Below, in pieces: positions 12,487 through 23,888 of a stretch of 46,048 bases of DNA. The position numbers were made by a program, and so were the translations under genes. The first letter of the stretch is position 1; the number at the start of each line of letters is the position of its first letter. The DNA is from Chromera velia (taxonomy: Eukaryota; Sar; Chromeraceae). The notes below the pieces were generated by a model. The model did no database searches, was not told the origin of the DNA, and saw only the letters and a program-made list of their open reading frames with translations. The stretch lies in assembly GCA_018398765.1 (NCBI GenBank), contig JAHBMJ010000475.1, positions 1-46,048 on the forward strand, in the 5' to 3' direction.

Positions 12487-12515
12487 TTCTTTCTTTCTTT
12501 CTTTCTTTTTTTCTT
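12072..12515. repeat. Purine/pyrimidine microsatellites in inverted-repeat arrangement
   Basis: The left arm is (GA)n, (GAAA)n, (GA)n and then ATGTGGGCA (12221-12229). The right arm is TGCCCACAT (12439-12447), then (CT)n and (CTTT)n to 12515. A further inner pair, AGCAGGACTA near 12248 and TAGTCCTGCT near 12348, continues the symmetry. The unit could fold into a long imperfect hairpin, although each arm is low complexity. Confidence 0.8.
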
Positions 12516-12929
12516 AGAGAAAAGGATCGAAACCGATATATTAAGAGCAAAACAGAAAGACTGTCTCACACAAATAGAAAGAAAGACAAAAGATGAAAGG
12601 GTAACTATCTTATTGGTGATGCAGACACTGTAAAACACTGTTGGTTCGGTTATCTTTATCCGAGTTTCTCTTATGGATACCTTGCGTATCGACTAGCATA
12701 ACAATCAAACTGAATCGAGCTATCGCATTCTATTGCATTCAGAATAATACAGAAACTAAGCTAACTAGTACTAACTAGATAATTCAACGAGTGTTTTTTT
12801 TTTCTTCTTTTAAACAGACTAGAAAAAAAATGAAAGCTAGAATAAAAATTATCTTTTAAAACTATAAGAGGTAAAGAATGTATATTGTATAGAGTGTTTG
12901 CAGATCGATTAATTAAGGTCGATTTGTTA

Positions 12930-13564
12930 CCCTGCAGGTAGCCAGGATTTTATGGGATTTTAGCCCAGGATTTTAGCGGATTTTACAGGATTTTGGCCAG
13001 GATTAATTTAACGGATTTTGGCGGATTTTGCCCAGGATTCTGCCGGACTCTTAACGTTAAAAATATAATCCCTACACCTACGATTTTAGAATCTAAAATC
13101 CTGGAAGAAAGCTAAAATCCTAGCCTCTTCCTAGGATTTTACGGGATTATACGGGATTTTACGGAATTATACGGGATTTTAAAGAAATGAATAAAATTAA
13201 ATTCAAAGATGAATGACACAGTGTCAGACACACTTCAAGGCTACATAGAAGGGATAACCGGCATCGATTGTGATCGACTTTTATTTTATTGTTTTTGTTT
13301 ATGTTAAAATCCTGTAAAATCCCGTATAATCCTGTAAAATCCCGTAAAATCCTAGCATTCATTTCTAAAATCCTAGGATCCAGGATTTTAGTTTTTATAA
13401 TCCCTAGAGCCAGGATTTTAGATTCTAAAATCTTGGAGAAATAGTTCGGCAGAATCCTGGGCAAAATCCGCCTAAATCTACTAAAATCCGGCCCTGGCCA
13501 AAATCCCGTAAAATCCGCTAAAATCCTGGGCTAAAATTCCTCAAAATCCTAGCTACCTGCAGGG
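12930..13564. mobile_element. Foldback element built from GGATTTTA repeats, TA target duplication
   Basis: The ends are inverted copies beginning CCCTGCAGGTAG, with similarity extending about 70 bases inward. TA dinucleotides flank both sides (12928-12929 and 13565-13566). Both arms consist of degenerate GGATTTTA/TAAAATCC units about every 10-20 bases. The 635-bp body has no convincing ORF. TA duplication suggests a Tc1/mariner-like source, but the terminal sequence is not one I can assign. Confidence 0.75.
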
Positions 13565-13862
13565 TATGACTTATTATAATTCATACAACCATATGACGAT
13601 TTTAACTTGCATGGTTCTAGGCATAGTCTTCGTCGTCTAAGCCTTTTCTCTATTTACTCAATTTCTAGCTTAATTTTAAATTAGTTGTATTTAGTCGTTC
13701 ATAGTCGTTCATCCGGGACTCCCGATACCTCTCCTTCACCAGGGCTACGGCATGTTCCGCAGGAGCATTCAGAGTTGTATTAATTCTATCGAGCATCTCC
13801 AACAAAACGTTGACAACTCTCAATGACTCCTACAAACCCTTTCAGAGAAACTCACCAGAACC

Positions 13863-14084
13863 ATGGACGCGTCTGCGAGCAGCTCTCAGTCATCTTCCTC
13901 CGCGATGTTCTTCCCCGGACTCACGCAGAACATCCTGGACAGGTGGAAGAAATTCCTCATCGACCTCTAATTCAAAGAACCAGCGATGAAGATTCAGACT
14001 AAGGAATTCCTTACCATCTACCACCCAGAGAAGCATAACATCAAACGTGTTAAGTGCTTGGAGTTTATGCGTTTTCTTGGTTAG
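13863..14084 (+). pseudogene. Gag-like ORF remnant with in-frame stop
   Basis: An ATG at 13863 starts a 35-residue Ser-rich reading frame that ends in TAA at 13968-13970. The same frame then stays open, with plausible protein-like composition, to a TAG at 14082-14084. A Ser-rich start followed by a charged helical segment resembles the start of retrotransposon gag proteins, but no zinc knuckle or other defining motif is present. A decayed retroelement piece is the best guess. Confidence 0.35.
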
Positions 14085-14528
14085 CTTGCCTTACACGGTG
14101 TTACTCATTAAGATTCTGGCTGTGGGACTGGCTGGATTTTGTTTGACCTCCAAAGCAACATCTACGTTGCATTTAAGTCGACTCGCAATCAAGAAGACTT
14201 CTCCGAGACTTTTTTTCTCCTGGCCCCTCTTTCTGCTCAGTTGCAACTCGCCACATTCATATCGACGACTTTTTGTTGTCAGCGTTTTATCTTTGCTGTC
14301 TTTTTGCAGATGCCGCTGCGCCCTTAATGTCCAAACAACAACACTGCATTCATCAGGTAGCGGAGTAACTTAAAGGCGTTACGTACAGAGCTCATAAGTA
14401 GTAAGTTCTCTCATGCAAGGTTCGTACTTCTCTCCTAGACAATGCTCTGTTGCCTCCAGACTGTCTGACTTATAGATAGCATATGCAACGACTGATAGAC
14501 GGACAGATACATGGACTGACGCACACCG

Positions 14529-14712
14529 TGCATGCATGCATTATGCCATGCAGACTCGCAATGTGCGCAGCTCATTCTATGCTGATACACTGCATTGCAT
14601 ATTGTCACTCAAACCTTAATAATGTAACCGTTACATCGTAAAGGTTTGAGTGACAATATGCAATGTAGTATGTCAGCATAGAATGAGTTGCATGGCATGA
14701 TGCATGCATGCA
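14529..14712. repeat. Long hairpin (palindromic) element
   Basis: The two halves are near-perfect inverted copies around a centre at about 14620-14640. The outer ends are TGCATGCATGCA on both sides. Matching internal blocks include the GCTCATTCTAT and ATATTGTCACTCAAACC regions. There is no coding capacity. It looks like a small foldback or MITE-type element. Confidence 0.85.
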
Positions 14713-14875
14713 TCATGCCATACAGACTCGCAATACATGCAGCTCATTCTATACTGACACACTGCAGCATGATGCAGACTCGCAATGCGCGCAGCTCATT
14801 GAAATTTCCATACTGAGTCAGACACACTGCGTTGTATATTATCACTTAAACCTTCATAATGTAACGGCATTTGCT
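14713..14875. repeat. Partial direct copies of the neighbouring hairpin arm
   Basis: The block GACTCGCAATNNNNGCAGCTCATT from the left arm of the hairpin reappears near 14725 and 14776. The TATCACTTAAACCTTCATAATGTAAC-like block reappears near 14838-14864. This suggests nested or tandem insertion of related elements. Confidence 0.7.
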
Positions 14876-14879
14876 TCTG

Positions 14880-16585
14880 CGCTCCATCTCTGTCTCCTCA
14901 CTGCCTTGACCTTCCCAATCTTCTTTTATGCACTTCCCTGCTGTTTATCTCTTTTCACCGCAAGGCTCTCCAGGGCAAAAACACATCTGATTGGCCGATC
15001 TGATCATCTGATCTGTTCTCCTCGTCCTCCCCCCGTTGGTGCTGCAGAGAAACGAATCATTCATTCCCAACAAGCAGAGCAGCTGTTCGGGGTCCAGAGG
15101 ACCTGCATATTGCGACGTTGTCAGGTCCCTCAGCATTGATTAATTAAGCGTTTATGCTGGAGTTAAGTGTGTTGCTGTGTGTATTCAGGCTGACCAGGCC
15201 AGCTGTGAAGGCGTAATATGATTTTGAGCATATGAACTGAGAAATAAAGTTGTGCTGCAACTTATACAGCTTGCATCCACGGTCTCTAGCACGATCTGTA
15301 TAGTTATACCTAGTCCTGTTGTACTTTGTTTTGTATATGGATTTGTGTCCCCCACTGACAAATGTTTATGTATATAGAATGTAAAAATTAGCAGAGTAAT
15401 TGAAAGTTATTTAGAGAACTTAAACACATTTGAAAAAAGTTTAATTAGTACCAACAGTAGTACAAACATACCTTTTAACTTGAATATATATTAATCATCA
15501 TGATAGTGTATCATCAGGTTAAACATGTTGTTAATTTAACTTAACTCCTCAATAGATAATTAGAATTTTAATTTAATATATATATAGAATTTTAAAGTAG
15601 GCGTTTACAGGATTTTATGGGATTTTATCTAGGATTTTACCGAACTTCATGGAATTAATTTTCTCTATAGTGAAATGCTAGATGGAATGTACATCATTCG
15701 TCCTCAAAGGGTCTCGATCCCCATTCTCATTTATAATTGCAGAGACAATGCATAAAATTATATATACTACTGGTAGTAAGATCGATGTCTAGATCGATGT
15801 ATAACTTATATACATTATTAAACTTGAAGGAAATCTAAGTTAATGATCTTACATCTAGTATTACACAGTTACTCGGACTGTTGTAGAGATTAATTAAATT
15901 TCCATGGTGTCCACTAGGGCCGGTGCCACTAGCGGTGCCAAAGGCATTGTACATTGTGTAATAAAACGTAAGAGTTAGTAAGAGTGCTATCTCATGCATG
16001 CCGAGAGGCTTTAAAGTTGATCGAATCCTATGTTGAATCACTTTATGCCGACAAGACATGCAATTTGACAAGGAGCGTAGATAGGCACAAGAGCATCGAG
16101 TCGCAATACAACGCTGTGAGGATTAAAGGAGAGAGGGCAAAGGTCAAAGAGGGGCAGAGGATGAACATACGGAAACAAAACAAACTCCGTATGCATGGCA
16201 TTGCATGATCGAAGCTCCACGCTGATTATTCAGCATGCAGACACACGCACAGTGCTTGTGTCTTGCCGCAGTTACCGAAAGGGAAGATGGAAGTTGACAA
16301 CAGAGCCAAAGAGCAGGGAGACCACACAGGGAGACATGGAGAGAAAGAGACGGCTCCTTGCCTCTCCTCTCTCAAGGCAATCACACGCAACAAGAAAGAG
16401 TACCGTTTTCGTACCCCTTGCAGGCATTCCCTGTCCTCTCCGACCAACAGGCCATGATCCCTCTTGTATGCGTGCATGCAAGTCCCGCCCTCACTCACTC
16501 AAACACCCCTACCCTTGTAATGCACCCCCAGACCTTCGCTGTCACGCACTCCCGACCCGAACCCCCCAACCCCCCCACTTCTTAA
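14880..16585. other. AT-rich intergenic sequence, no clear gene
   Basis: I see no supported gene. Short ORFs near 14880-15139 and 15984-16208 have no recognisable motif. A fragment of the GGATTTTA repeat lies at about 15605-15645. GC content rises again from about 16200 towards the DUF2828 gene. Confidence 0.6.
15605..15645. repeat. Fragment related to the GGATTTTA foldback element
   Basis: Three consecutive GGATTTTA units occur here, with spacing like that in the arms of the element at 12930-13564. No termini are present, so it is a remnant. Confidence 0.6.
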
Positions 16586-18478
16586 TTATGTGGTAGAAGG
16601 GCCCTCCGCCTCCATGTCGACCGTCTCGACCACCTCCAGGCACTGGAAGGCCTTCTTCTCCAACTCCTTCCTCATGACCGCCAGAGGGGTGAACTTCGCA
16701 GCCCCCGCTGCCCCCCCTTCCATGAAGGCCTTCAGGAGATTCTTGGAGAATCCGGACACCAGGGCCACCCCCTCCTCCTCACATGCCACCGGTTTGGCTC
16801 CAGTGGAAGCCCGGAGGTTCCAGAAGACAAGCCGAGGGAGGGTGTAGCCCTCTCGCTCGAAGTCTTGCCTTGCCTCCTCAAAGTTCGTTACCCCTGCACC
16901 CCCCTGTGCCTGGTCGAATTCCATATCGGAGAACACGAGCACCTGCTTGACCATCTCAGAAGCAGGGAGCTCGTGCTTCTGGGCAAAGTCGAGGAGGCGC
17001 CTGAAGGCCCTGTTGAAGTCTGTGTTTCCACCCCAATCGATGCCCTCGAGTGCACGGCACTGCTCCTGAAGGGAGGAGCTCTCTGTGCCAATGTGCACAA
17101 GGGAGGGGCTGCTGGAGAAGGTCAGCACACGACCTCGCCAGGGAGGGGAAGCGATGGTGGCGGACAAGAGGCCCAACGCGATGCACACCTCCATCGGCCT
17201 CCCGGACATGGACCCCGAGACGTCGCATACAGCGATGGAGGAGCCCAACGCCCCCGTCTCCTTGAGGTTGTCCAGGATGCTCTTCCACTGGAGGGAGAGA
17301 ACATCGTCCTCCATGGTTGTCATCTCGGTGTCTGCCTGATGACACGACCTGTAGAAGGTTTGGGAGATGAACTTGGCGACGATCTCGTGAGGAAGCAGGG
17401 CCCCCGAGGCCAGCTTCTTCTCCCCCTTCTTGGCGAGTTGGAGGAAGTCAGAGAACCTCTCCTTGTCGTGCTTCTCGAAGAGCCCCTTCCGAAGCTTCAT
17501 GCACACAGAGGGGACTCTCTCGTAGGGGAGGGAGGAGAAGGTCTCCTTGTGCATGAACGTCTCGGGCACCTTCTGGTACCTTCGGAGAGGTGTCAGGTAT
17601 TCCTTGCGGAACCTGTCACGCATGAAGGAGAGGAACTCATCCGCAGTCGCACCGCCACCCTGAATGCGGAACTCGGACTCAGGGTACAGTCGGCGGACGA
17701 TCTCGTCGGTGATGCCCGTCAGCTTGTCGTAGGAGTGACCATGAGAGGGGGCCCATTTGGCACAAAGGCCAACGACCCTCCTCTTCCTCTCCATCAGCTC
17801 CCGATCTTGACGAAGCTGGTCGGCAAAGAGATCAGCCACCAACCCTCTGAGCATTGCGAAACGGCTCCCCTCCCTGCCCAGCCCTTCCAACAAGGCAGCC
17901 CTCTCTGCCCTCTTCACCCGACGGTCCACCGCCGCCTTCTCCCTGCAGGCCTGCACAAACAGCCTGCCTGCCTCCGCCCTGCCCTCTGCCATCCTCCTGT
18001 GCTCCTCCTCCAACAGGAGCTGTCTCCTCTCGCGCCTCTCCCGTCTGCCCTGACGGCGTTCCTGCCGACGGGCACGCAGACGTTCCATCACCTCGGCCCG
18101 CCGTCTCGCGTACCAGTTGGGGTCCTCGTAGTCGAGAACGAAGTCCAAGCCCTCAACCTCCGCAAGGAGGAGATCAAGAAGGGACTTCCAGCACACGAGA
18201 TCGGGGACGTGGCGAAGGTTGTAGAGGAACGTGTCGATGTGGGCGTCCTTCAACCACTCCATACACACGTAGAAGTTCCTCCGGTCCTGCTTGCCGTCTC
18301 GGACGGCACCCAGATGGAAAACGAGTTTGAGGGCGATGAGGGGGTCCTCCCTCCAGGCCTCAGAGAGGAGATGCTGAAGGGAAGAAGTACCAATATTTGG
18401 CACAGCTTCCGCAAAGAAGTCAAGGCAGGCGTTCTGAGTAGTGGAATAAGCAAGCGCTCCGTTTTCGGTGAACTGCAT
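16586..18478 (-). CDS. DUF2828 protein with C-terminal von Willebrand A domain
   Basis: A single open exon encodes 630 residues from ATG 18478 to TAA 16586. The N-terminus (TENGALAYSTTQNACLDFF, then KLVFHLGAVRDGKQDRRNF) matches the DUF2828 pattern. A charged Arg/Glu-rich helical insert covers about residues 120-200. The C-terminal vWA domain has a complete metal-ion site: DVSGS at 419-423, Thr in GGNTDF at about 486, and Asp in FSDMEFD at about 518. DUF2828 proteins occur in plants, fungi, algae and large DNA viruses; they resemble the Ro60/TROVE plus vWA layout, and their function is unknown. The lack of introns contrasts with the neighbouring ALYREF and PRPF3 genes and could reflect retroposition or acquisition. 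An in-frame TAA five codons before GTG 18487 limits the start; GTG 18487 was not used because ATG 18478 follows directly. Confidence 0.9.
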   Translation of the reverse strand: MQFTENGALAYSTTQNACLDFFAEAVPNIGTSSLQHLLSEAWREDPLIALKLVFHLGAVRDGKQDRRNFYVCMEWLKDAHIDTFLYNLRHVPDLVCWKSLLDLLLAEVEGLDFVLDYEDPNWYARRRAEVMERLRARRQERRQGRRERRERRQLLLEEEHRRMAEGRAEAGRLFVQACREKAAVDRRVKRAERAALLEGLGREGSRFAMLRGLVADLFADQLRQDRELMERKRRVVGLCAKWAPSHGHSYDKLTGITDEIVRRLYPESEFRIQGGGATADEFLSFMRDRFRKEYLTPLRRYQKVPETFMHKETFSSLPYERVPSVCMKLRKGLFEKHDKERFSDFLQLAKKGEKKLASGALLPHEIVAKFISQTFYRSCHQADTEMTTMEDDVLSLQWKSILDNLKETGALGSSIAVCDVSGSMSGRPMEVCIALGLLSATIASPPWRGRVLTFSSSPSLVHIGTESSSLQEQCRALEGIDWGGNTDFNRAFRRLLDFAQKHELPASEMVKQVLVFSDMEFDQAQGGAGVTNFEEARQDFEREGYTLPRLVFWNLRASTGAKPVACEEEGVALVSGFSKNLLKAFMEGGAAGAAKFTPLAVMRKELEKKAFQCLEVVETVDMEAEGPSTT

Positions 18479-19303
18479 CCTCAACACGTTGGCAATCAGG
18501 GTTGACTTTGAACTTTAAGGTTGCTCGAGTGAGGATCGACAAAGAGGAGCTAAGAAAATCAGGGTGGTGTTGGAGGTGATCTCGAACAGGTTGGGATGGT
18601 CTGAGATAAAGGGAAGTTCGAGAACGAATCGACGAAAGATCAAGATTTGTTGGAGGGAGGCATTAATTTGTTTTTTCTGCCGATCAACACGAATCGCGGG
18701 CTGCGCGCGGTCAAATCCGAGTCGAATTTTGAGCGCGGAATTTAGATTTAGCTCGGCCTGCTGGCATGCATGCAGCTAGCTTTCAGATGCCGAAAGTTGA
18801 CATGAACGACGCGGTCGAATCCGCGGGTCGATCGGAGGCCACGGCATGCCAGTGTCTAAAAGAATGAAAAAATCCATCGTTGGTATAGTATAGTGAGAGA
18901 CTGCGATGGCGAAAATCCGCGACATGCGGAGAAAACAATCAAGCCGCAAGCAAGCTGTTATGCAAAATTTCTTTCAGGACGCTCTCTGGGGCCTTTTCAA
19001 CACTTCTAATTTTTGCGGCGATTTGACGCCGTGGCCGCCACCCAAAGGAAAATAATTTCTTTGAACCCATATATTTCTTTTCCACCGCGTCCTCTTAATT
19101 GAGAGTCCACTCCGGCCACTCCTTGCCAAGTCATTTCTTGCGCTGAAACCGAACTGAGTTTTCCAAAGCATTGGGTGACAACCAAGTTGTAAGTCACTCA
19201 GTGGAAGCGGATCTGAACTGTTATTCTGTGTTTGAATTCAACAAGCACTCGGGGCCGTCCCTCGACACTCTTTTGACGACCGAAGAAGAAAAAGGAAGAA
19301 AAG
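18479..19303. promoter_or_regulatory. Divergent upstream region shared by DUF2828 and ALYREF-like genes
   Basis: These 825 bases separate two outward-facing start codons, so both promoters should lie here. TGCATGCA occurs at 18767-18774. I see no TATA box that I would trust. No ORF here has recognisable features. Confidence 0.5.
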
Positions 19304-22244
19304 ATGCCTCCGAAGGGACTCGACATGTCTCTTGACGACCTCATCAAGGCTGCCAGGCCTGGTGGGGGTAGAGGAGGAGGTAGAGGAGGCAGAGGAGGGG
19401 GGCGAGGGGGCGCTCGTGGGGGTCGCGGGGGGAGTCGCGGCGGTGGGAGAGGAGGGAGTAGCAAGGGTCTCTCGGGCGGCGGTAGAAGCTCTGGTCAGCT
19501 TTCGCGCTTCTTCGCGGGAAGGGATTCGGGTTTGGGACGTTGTCGTTCCGTAGTTGACGGTGGTGATGCCTCTTTCACGTTCATCGGATGAGAAGAAGAG
19601 CTCGGCGGAGGGCGAGCGTTGATGAGCTTTTGTGGAGTTCCCCCAGTCTGACAGAACGATTTCTCAGCAGAACGATTGAATTGGCACAGTGGCAAAGAGA
19701 AAAAAGAAAATCAGAACCGGGTCTGCTGACCGGTCGCGAGTCTCGGTGATTCCTTCCACCGTTTCTTCCTCTTCTCTCTTCTACGCGACAGAGAGAGAAA
19801 ACAATCAATCGATCCGTCGATCGATGGCAACAGACTCGCTTTGATGAGAAAGAGTGGCAAAGAAAGAGGAAGCAAATGAAAAAGGCGTGCCACCGCCTCT
19901 CTGTCCGAAGGAAGGAAAAACAAAGTGAAGAAAAGCGCCTTGACAAAAAAGTGTTGAAAGATCCACGCCAGGAAGGAAGCGTGAGATCATAGAGAAGCAG
20001 ACAGAGGCAGCAGTATGTACCAAAAAAGTCCCCAGCAGGACTTCGCCTCTTGCATTATTAAAGTCTGCAGGCGCACGGACAGAAAGCCACTTAAGAGCGC
20101 CATGACTTATCTCGATTGCTTCCTTCCTTCCTTTGAGCCCTTTCCAAGACCGGCCGAACACAATGCTGAGATGCAGAAGGTAGAGAGAACAGAAGACTCG
20201 AGGGAGGACGGTTCTTCCTTCCGAGGAGAGGGGGGAACTGCAGCAGGATTCTGCTTCTGGCCTCCCCTCAGCCCCCTCAGCCCTGCTAGGAATGTCCATC
20301 TGCGTCCTCCTGCCTGCATGATCGATCATGTGATGATCTGATACCACCTGGTGAAGATCCAAAAAGGTCACATCACAAACAACCTCCCTCTCTTTTCCTC
20401 TCTCTGGCCTCCGGTGGTGGCGTTCTCTCTACCGCTGCTCGTCTTTCTGCCTTTTCTTCTTTTCTCTTCTCTTCTCTTTCCCCCTTCTCCTTCCTACCAC
20501 AGGCCCAATCAAGAAGATGGGAGGCTCTCAGGGAAGAAACAACGCGAGAACAGGAGGGGGGGGCGGAGGCCGAGGGGGTGCGACGGGACCCCGCAGAGGA
20601 ACCGGCTCTGTCTCCCGCAACTCCGGTCCTTCCAACAGAGGCAGAGGAGGGGGCGGTGGGGGTCGCGGCGGGGGATTCGTCAGGGGAGGTGGTGGCGGTG
20701 GCTCTGCGAGAGGCGGACTCTTCGTGAGCAGGGTCAGTCTGTCAAATCCTAACTGTCGACGCATCGAACTCTTTTTTTCGAAGGATGTGTGGTCCGTGAC
20801 GGTTTTCAGTGCAGGAATTGGTACACTACGTGACGGTGCGCAGTCTTGCTTTATCAGCATCGTCTTTCCGCTCCTCTCTTCTCCTCTCTCCTGAAAGCTT
20901 GATTTTGTGTGTGTGTGTGTGTGTGTATATCGGCTATCTGCTTGTGTGTGCAGAACTACGGTGGAGGCGGAAGGGGTGGCGGCTTCCGTGGCGGCAGGGG
21001 AGGCCGCGGGGGCTTCGGCGGCGGGAGGGGGCGGGGTGGGTACTTCCAGGGGGGCGGCGGGGGATACGGCGGTGGGGGTTTCGGAGGAGGGTACCAGATG
21101 GGCGGCGGCCCTTCCTTCTACGGGGGCGGCGGGGGGAGAGGAGGGGGGGGCGGGTACGTCGACAGGGACAGAGGTGGATACAAGAGCAACGCAAATCAAG
21201 TGCTGGTGAACAACGTCAGTCAGTCATTTAGGAAATCAACGAACGCGGCAAATGGAGGACAGGGACTGATCCAGGATGTGTTTCCTTCCTTTCCTCCTGC
21301 GTTGTTTTGTTGCTTGCTTGCTTGTTCGAGGGTGTGTGTTCCTCTCCGATTAACGAGTCCCTTTCGACTGATTGCTCTCTTGTTCCTGTGTCTTTTTTTT
21401 TCGCGGAAGTGATCGCCTGTCGCTGTGGTTCTCTTGTTTGTTTGTGTGGTTGGTTGCCCAAGCTTCATCAGTCTCTCTTGCGATCACAGCGGTTGGCGTT
21501 TTTTTCTTTCAGTCCGTTTTCCTCTCTTCTCTTTGGTCATTCTGTGTCTGGCGTTCCGATGAAAGAAGCTGAACGTTGTGCATGTCCCCGTTGGTGCAAG
21601 CTTGCTTGGTTGCTTTCCTGCATGGTTGATATTCGAATGATCTTCTTTCTACCTGCTGCCTGTGCGTGACTGAATTGAATGATGACCCGGCCGGCCTCAT
21701 GCAGATCCCCAGCAACCTCTCCGAGAAGGACCTGGCCGACGCCTTCCAGTCTGTGGGGCAGGTCCTGTACACCTCCTTTCTCAAGGACTCGGGGGTGAGT
21801 CGATGGATGGATGGGCTTTCTTTTTTCTCTTTCTTTCCTGTGTCTCCTGTAGTGGCACTCTGTTTTTTCAGACCTTCTGCTTTCCGAGCGTCGAAATCGT
21901 GTGTGAGTGTGTGAGGGGTCGCCTCTGTAGTCATTGCCTCTTTCTCGTGGAGCAGTTCACAGGGTGTGTGGCTGGAGGGAGAAGATAGCCATGAAAGATG
22001 GATGTGTTTCTTTCTTTCTTTTCTTCTTTCTTTCTTGCGGCATCTGTCGCCTCTCCATTCTCCTGTTTTCGTATTACTCTACATATATATGTATATATAT
22101 ACACATATATATGTTGTGCAGAACCGCTACATAGGGAGAGCGGTGATCCAGTTCGCCGACTACGGATCTGCTCAGCGCGCAGTTGCTCAGTACGACGGAG
22201 GAGACCTGAACGGATCGATCATCAAGGTGACCCTGGATTCCTAA
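19304..22244 (+). CDS. ALYREF/THO complex subunit 4-type mRNA export adaptor
   Basis: Five exons join in frame: 19304-19493, 20503-20732, 20954-21214, 21705-21794, 22122-22244 (TAA), giving 297 residues. The N-terminus has the UAP56-binding motif MSLDDLIKAAR (residues 8-18). About 200 residues of RGG/GGRGG repeats follow. The C-terminal RRM covers about residues 222-295, with RNP2-like VLVNNI and RNP1-like GRAVIQFA. Two introns interrupt the RRM, both in phase 0. ALYREF proteins load onto spliced mRNA through UAP56 and pass it to NXF1 for nuclear export. The protein stops directly after the last RRM strand, so the second C-terminal UAP56-binding motif found in animal and plant homologues is absent. 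The exon 1 donor could also be at 19466, which keeps phase; I chose 19493 because it resembles the other GTCAG donors. Confidence 0.88.
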
Positions 22245-23888
22245 CTGATCGGGGGGGGAGGCGGAGAGAGAGACGGCTGACTGACTTGGAGGAGGCTGGA
22301 GGGGCTGTTAGACTGGGAAGGGAGGGGAGTGGGAGGGCGAGAAGCAAACATGAGTGGCTTCGATCATGGAGTGATTTCCCTTCCTGCATTGCACACCTTC
22401 TGTAGATGCACAGGGAGGGGCTTTCTTGCTTTCTTTTTTACCCTCTCCCTCTGTTGTACATCTCTGTGAGAGTGTATAGACAGGCTGACGACAGTCTGAA
22501 AAAAGAAAAAAGGAAACAAAAAAAGGAAGTTAGGGCGCTGATGACGTTTTGAAAGTAACTTAAAGAAACGGAAAGAAAAGCGAAATGCGTGGGCCGCCGA
22601 CATAGTTGTGGGGGGGAGGGGGGGCAGGAGCAGCTGAGAAAAAAGAGTCGATGAAAGCTCCATGCGGTCTGCGTGCACTCATGCATGCATGTCGTGCCGT
22701 CCTGAAGAAAATCCGCAGCCTTCCACTTCATCCGCGCGCGCCCTTGTCCTGCTTCCGCTTTTTGCAAAAAACAAAAGCCAATTGGTTGATGGTAGGACGA
22801 GTGACAGAAATTGAAAGGAAAACAAAGAGATGCAGGCAATCACGTGGATCGTTCAACAGTCGGGAGGCACCAACGGTCATTGCAGGAGCAAGTGAAAGAA
22901 GAGAAAGGCGATGGCATGTGGCAGTTGCTGTGAAGATTCATAGATTCACTTAGCATGTTTTCATCCGAACGACCAGCCGTGGTTTCAACTGGTTGCGATC
23001 CATCATGCGGCCGCTCCAGGCGAGTGTGCAGCCCTAGATTAGATATTCAAAATTTGAAAAAATCTTACCTTTCAATCGGTACGTAGAGATTCCATACTAC
23101 TAGAGAAAGATGATTTCAAAGATCTAGAGAGAGATCTATAAACAAATATTTAGATTGTGATGAACATTATTTTAGTATTTTCTTGTGTTACCTACATCTT
23201 CATCTTTTCGTTTATTCTTATAAAATTTAAATATATACAATTATAATGAATATAAGTATGATTCATCATAAACTTTTGAATGAACTAGTATATATGTGAT
23301 ATTCTTCCTAGGCCGTGCACTAGATAAAAAAAAATAAGAAAACCTTTTTTTTTAGAAGTCTAGTCAGAAGTTGGGTCTAAACTAGACAAACAACTGTTGT
23401 TCAAGTATTGTAAGAGTGTTACAGGGAGTGTTGCATGAAAAACAACTGTTATTTAGTGGATAAATAAATAAATAAATAAAAAAACTAGCAAAACTTTTTT
23501 TTTTCTTTTTTTATTTAGCTAGTTATTTAGCTAGTGCATGCAGGGCCTTTTTTCGTTTCTGAATGGGAAAACGTTCACGATCATGAAAAGGATGAAGGAG
23601 GACAAAAGTATGTCGAAGTAGGTTGAGGATTGAGCGGGGTTAGGGACGGTAAATAAGCACCCCTTGCATGCCTATCTCCCACTCGGTTCGCACCGAGACT
23701 CAATATCCAGTCAGACCTGCGAACATACCACGGAGATCGATTGATATCCTGAAGCATGCTCAAAGCACAAGAATTTTTGGAGGTACAGCTCGATCGGTAT
23801 ATTGGCTTACCTTCACACAGTTCTTTCATTTGCTTTCGTTAACTCCTTTTCACTCATGCAGACAGTCTTTTCAACAAATTCCTTCAGT
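22245..23888. other. Intergenic sequence, no gene seen
   Basis: This holds the 3' flank of the ALYREF-like gene and then, from about 23030, an AT-rich stretch with A/T runs and an (AAAT)n tract near 23460-23480. TGCATGCA occurs at 22682-22689 and 23535-23542. I see no coding signal. Confidence 0.6.

Noticed and set aside
16865..18505. 546-codon open frame on the plus strand
   Set aside because: It lies exactly opposite the DUF2828 gene and has no motif. It arises from the codon bias of the real gene.
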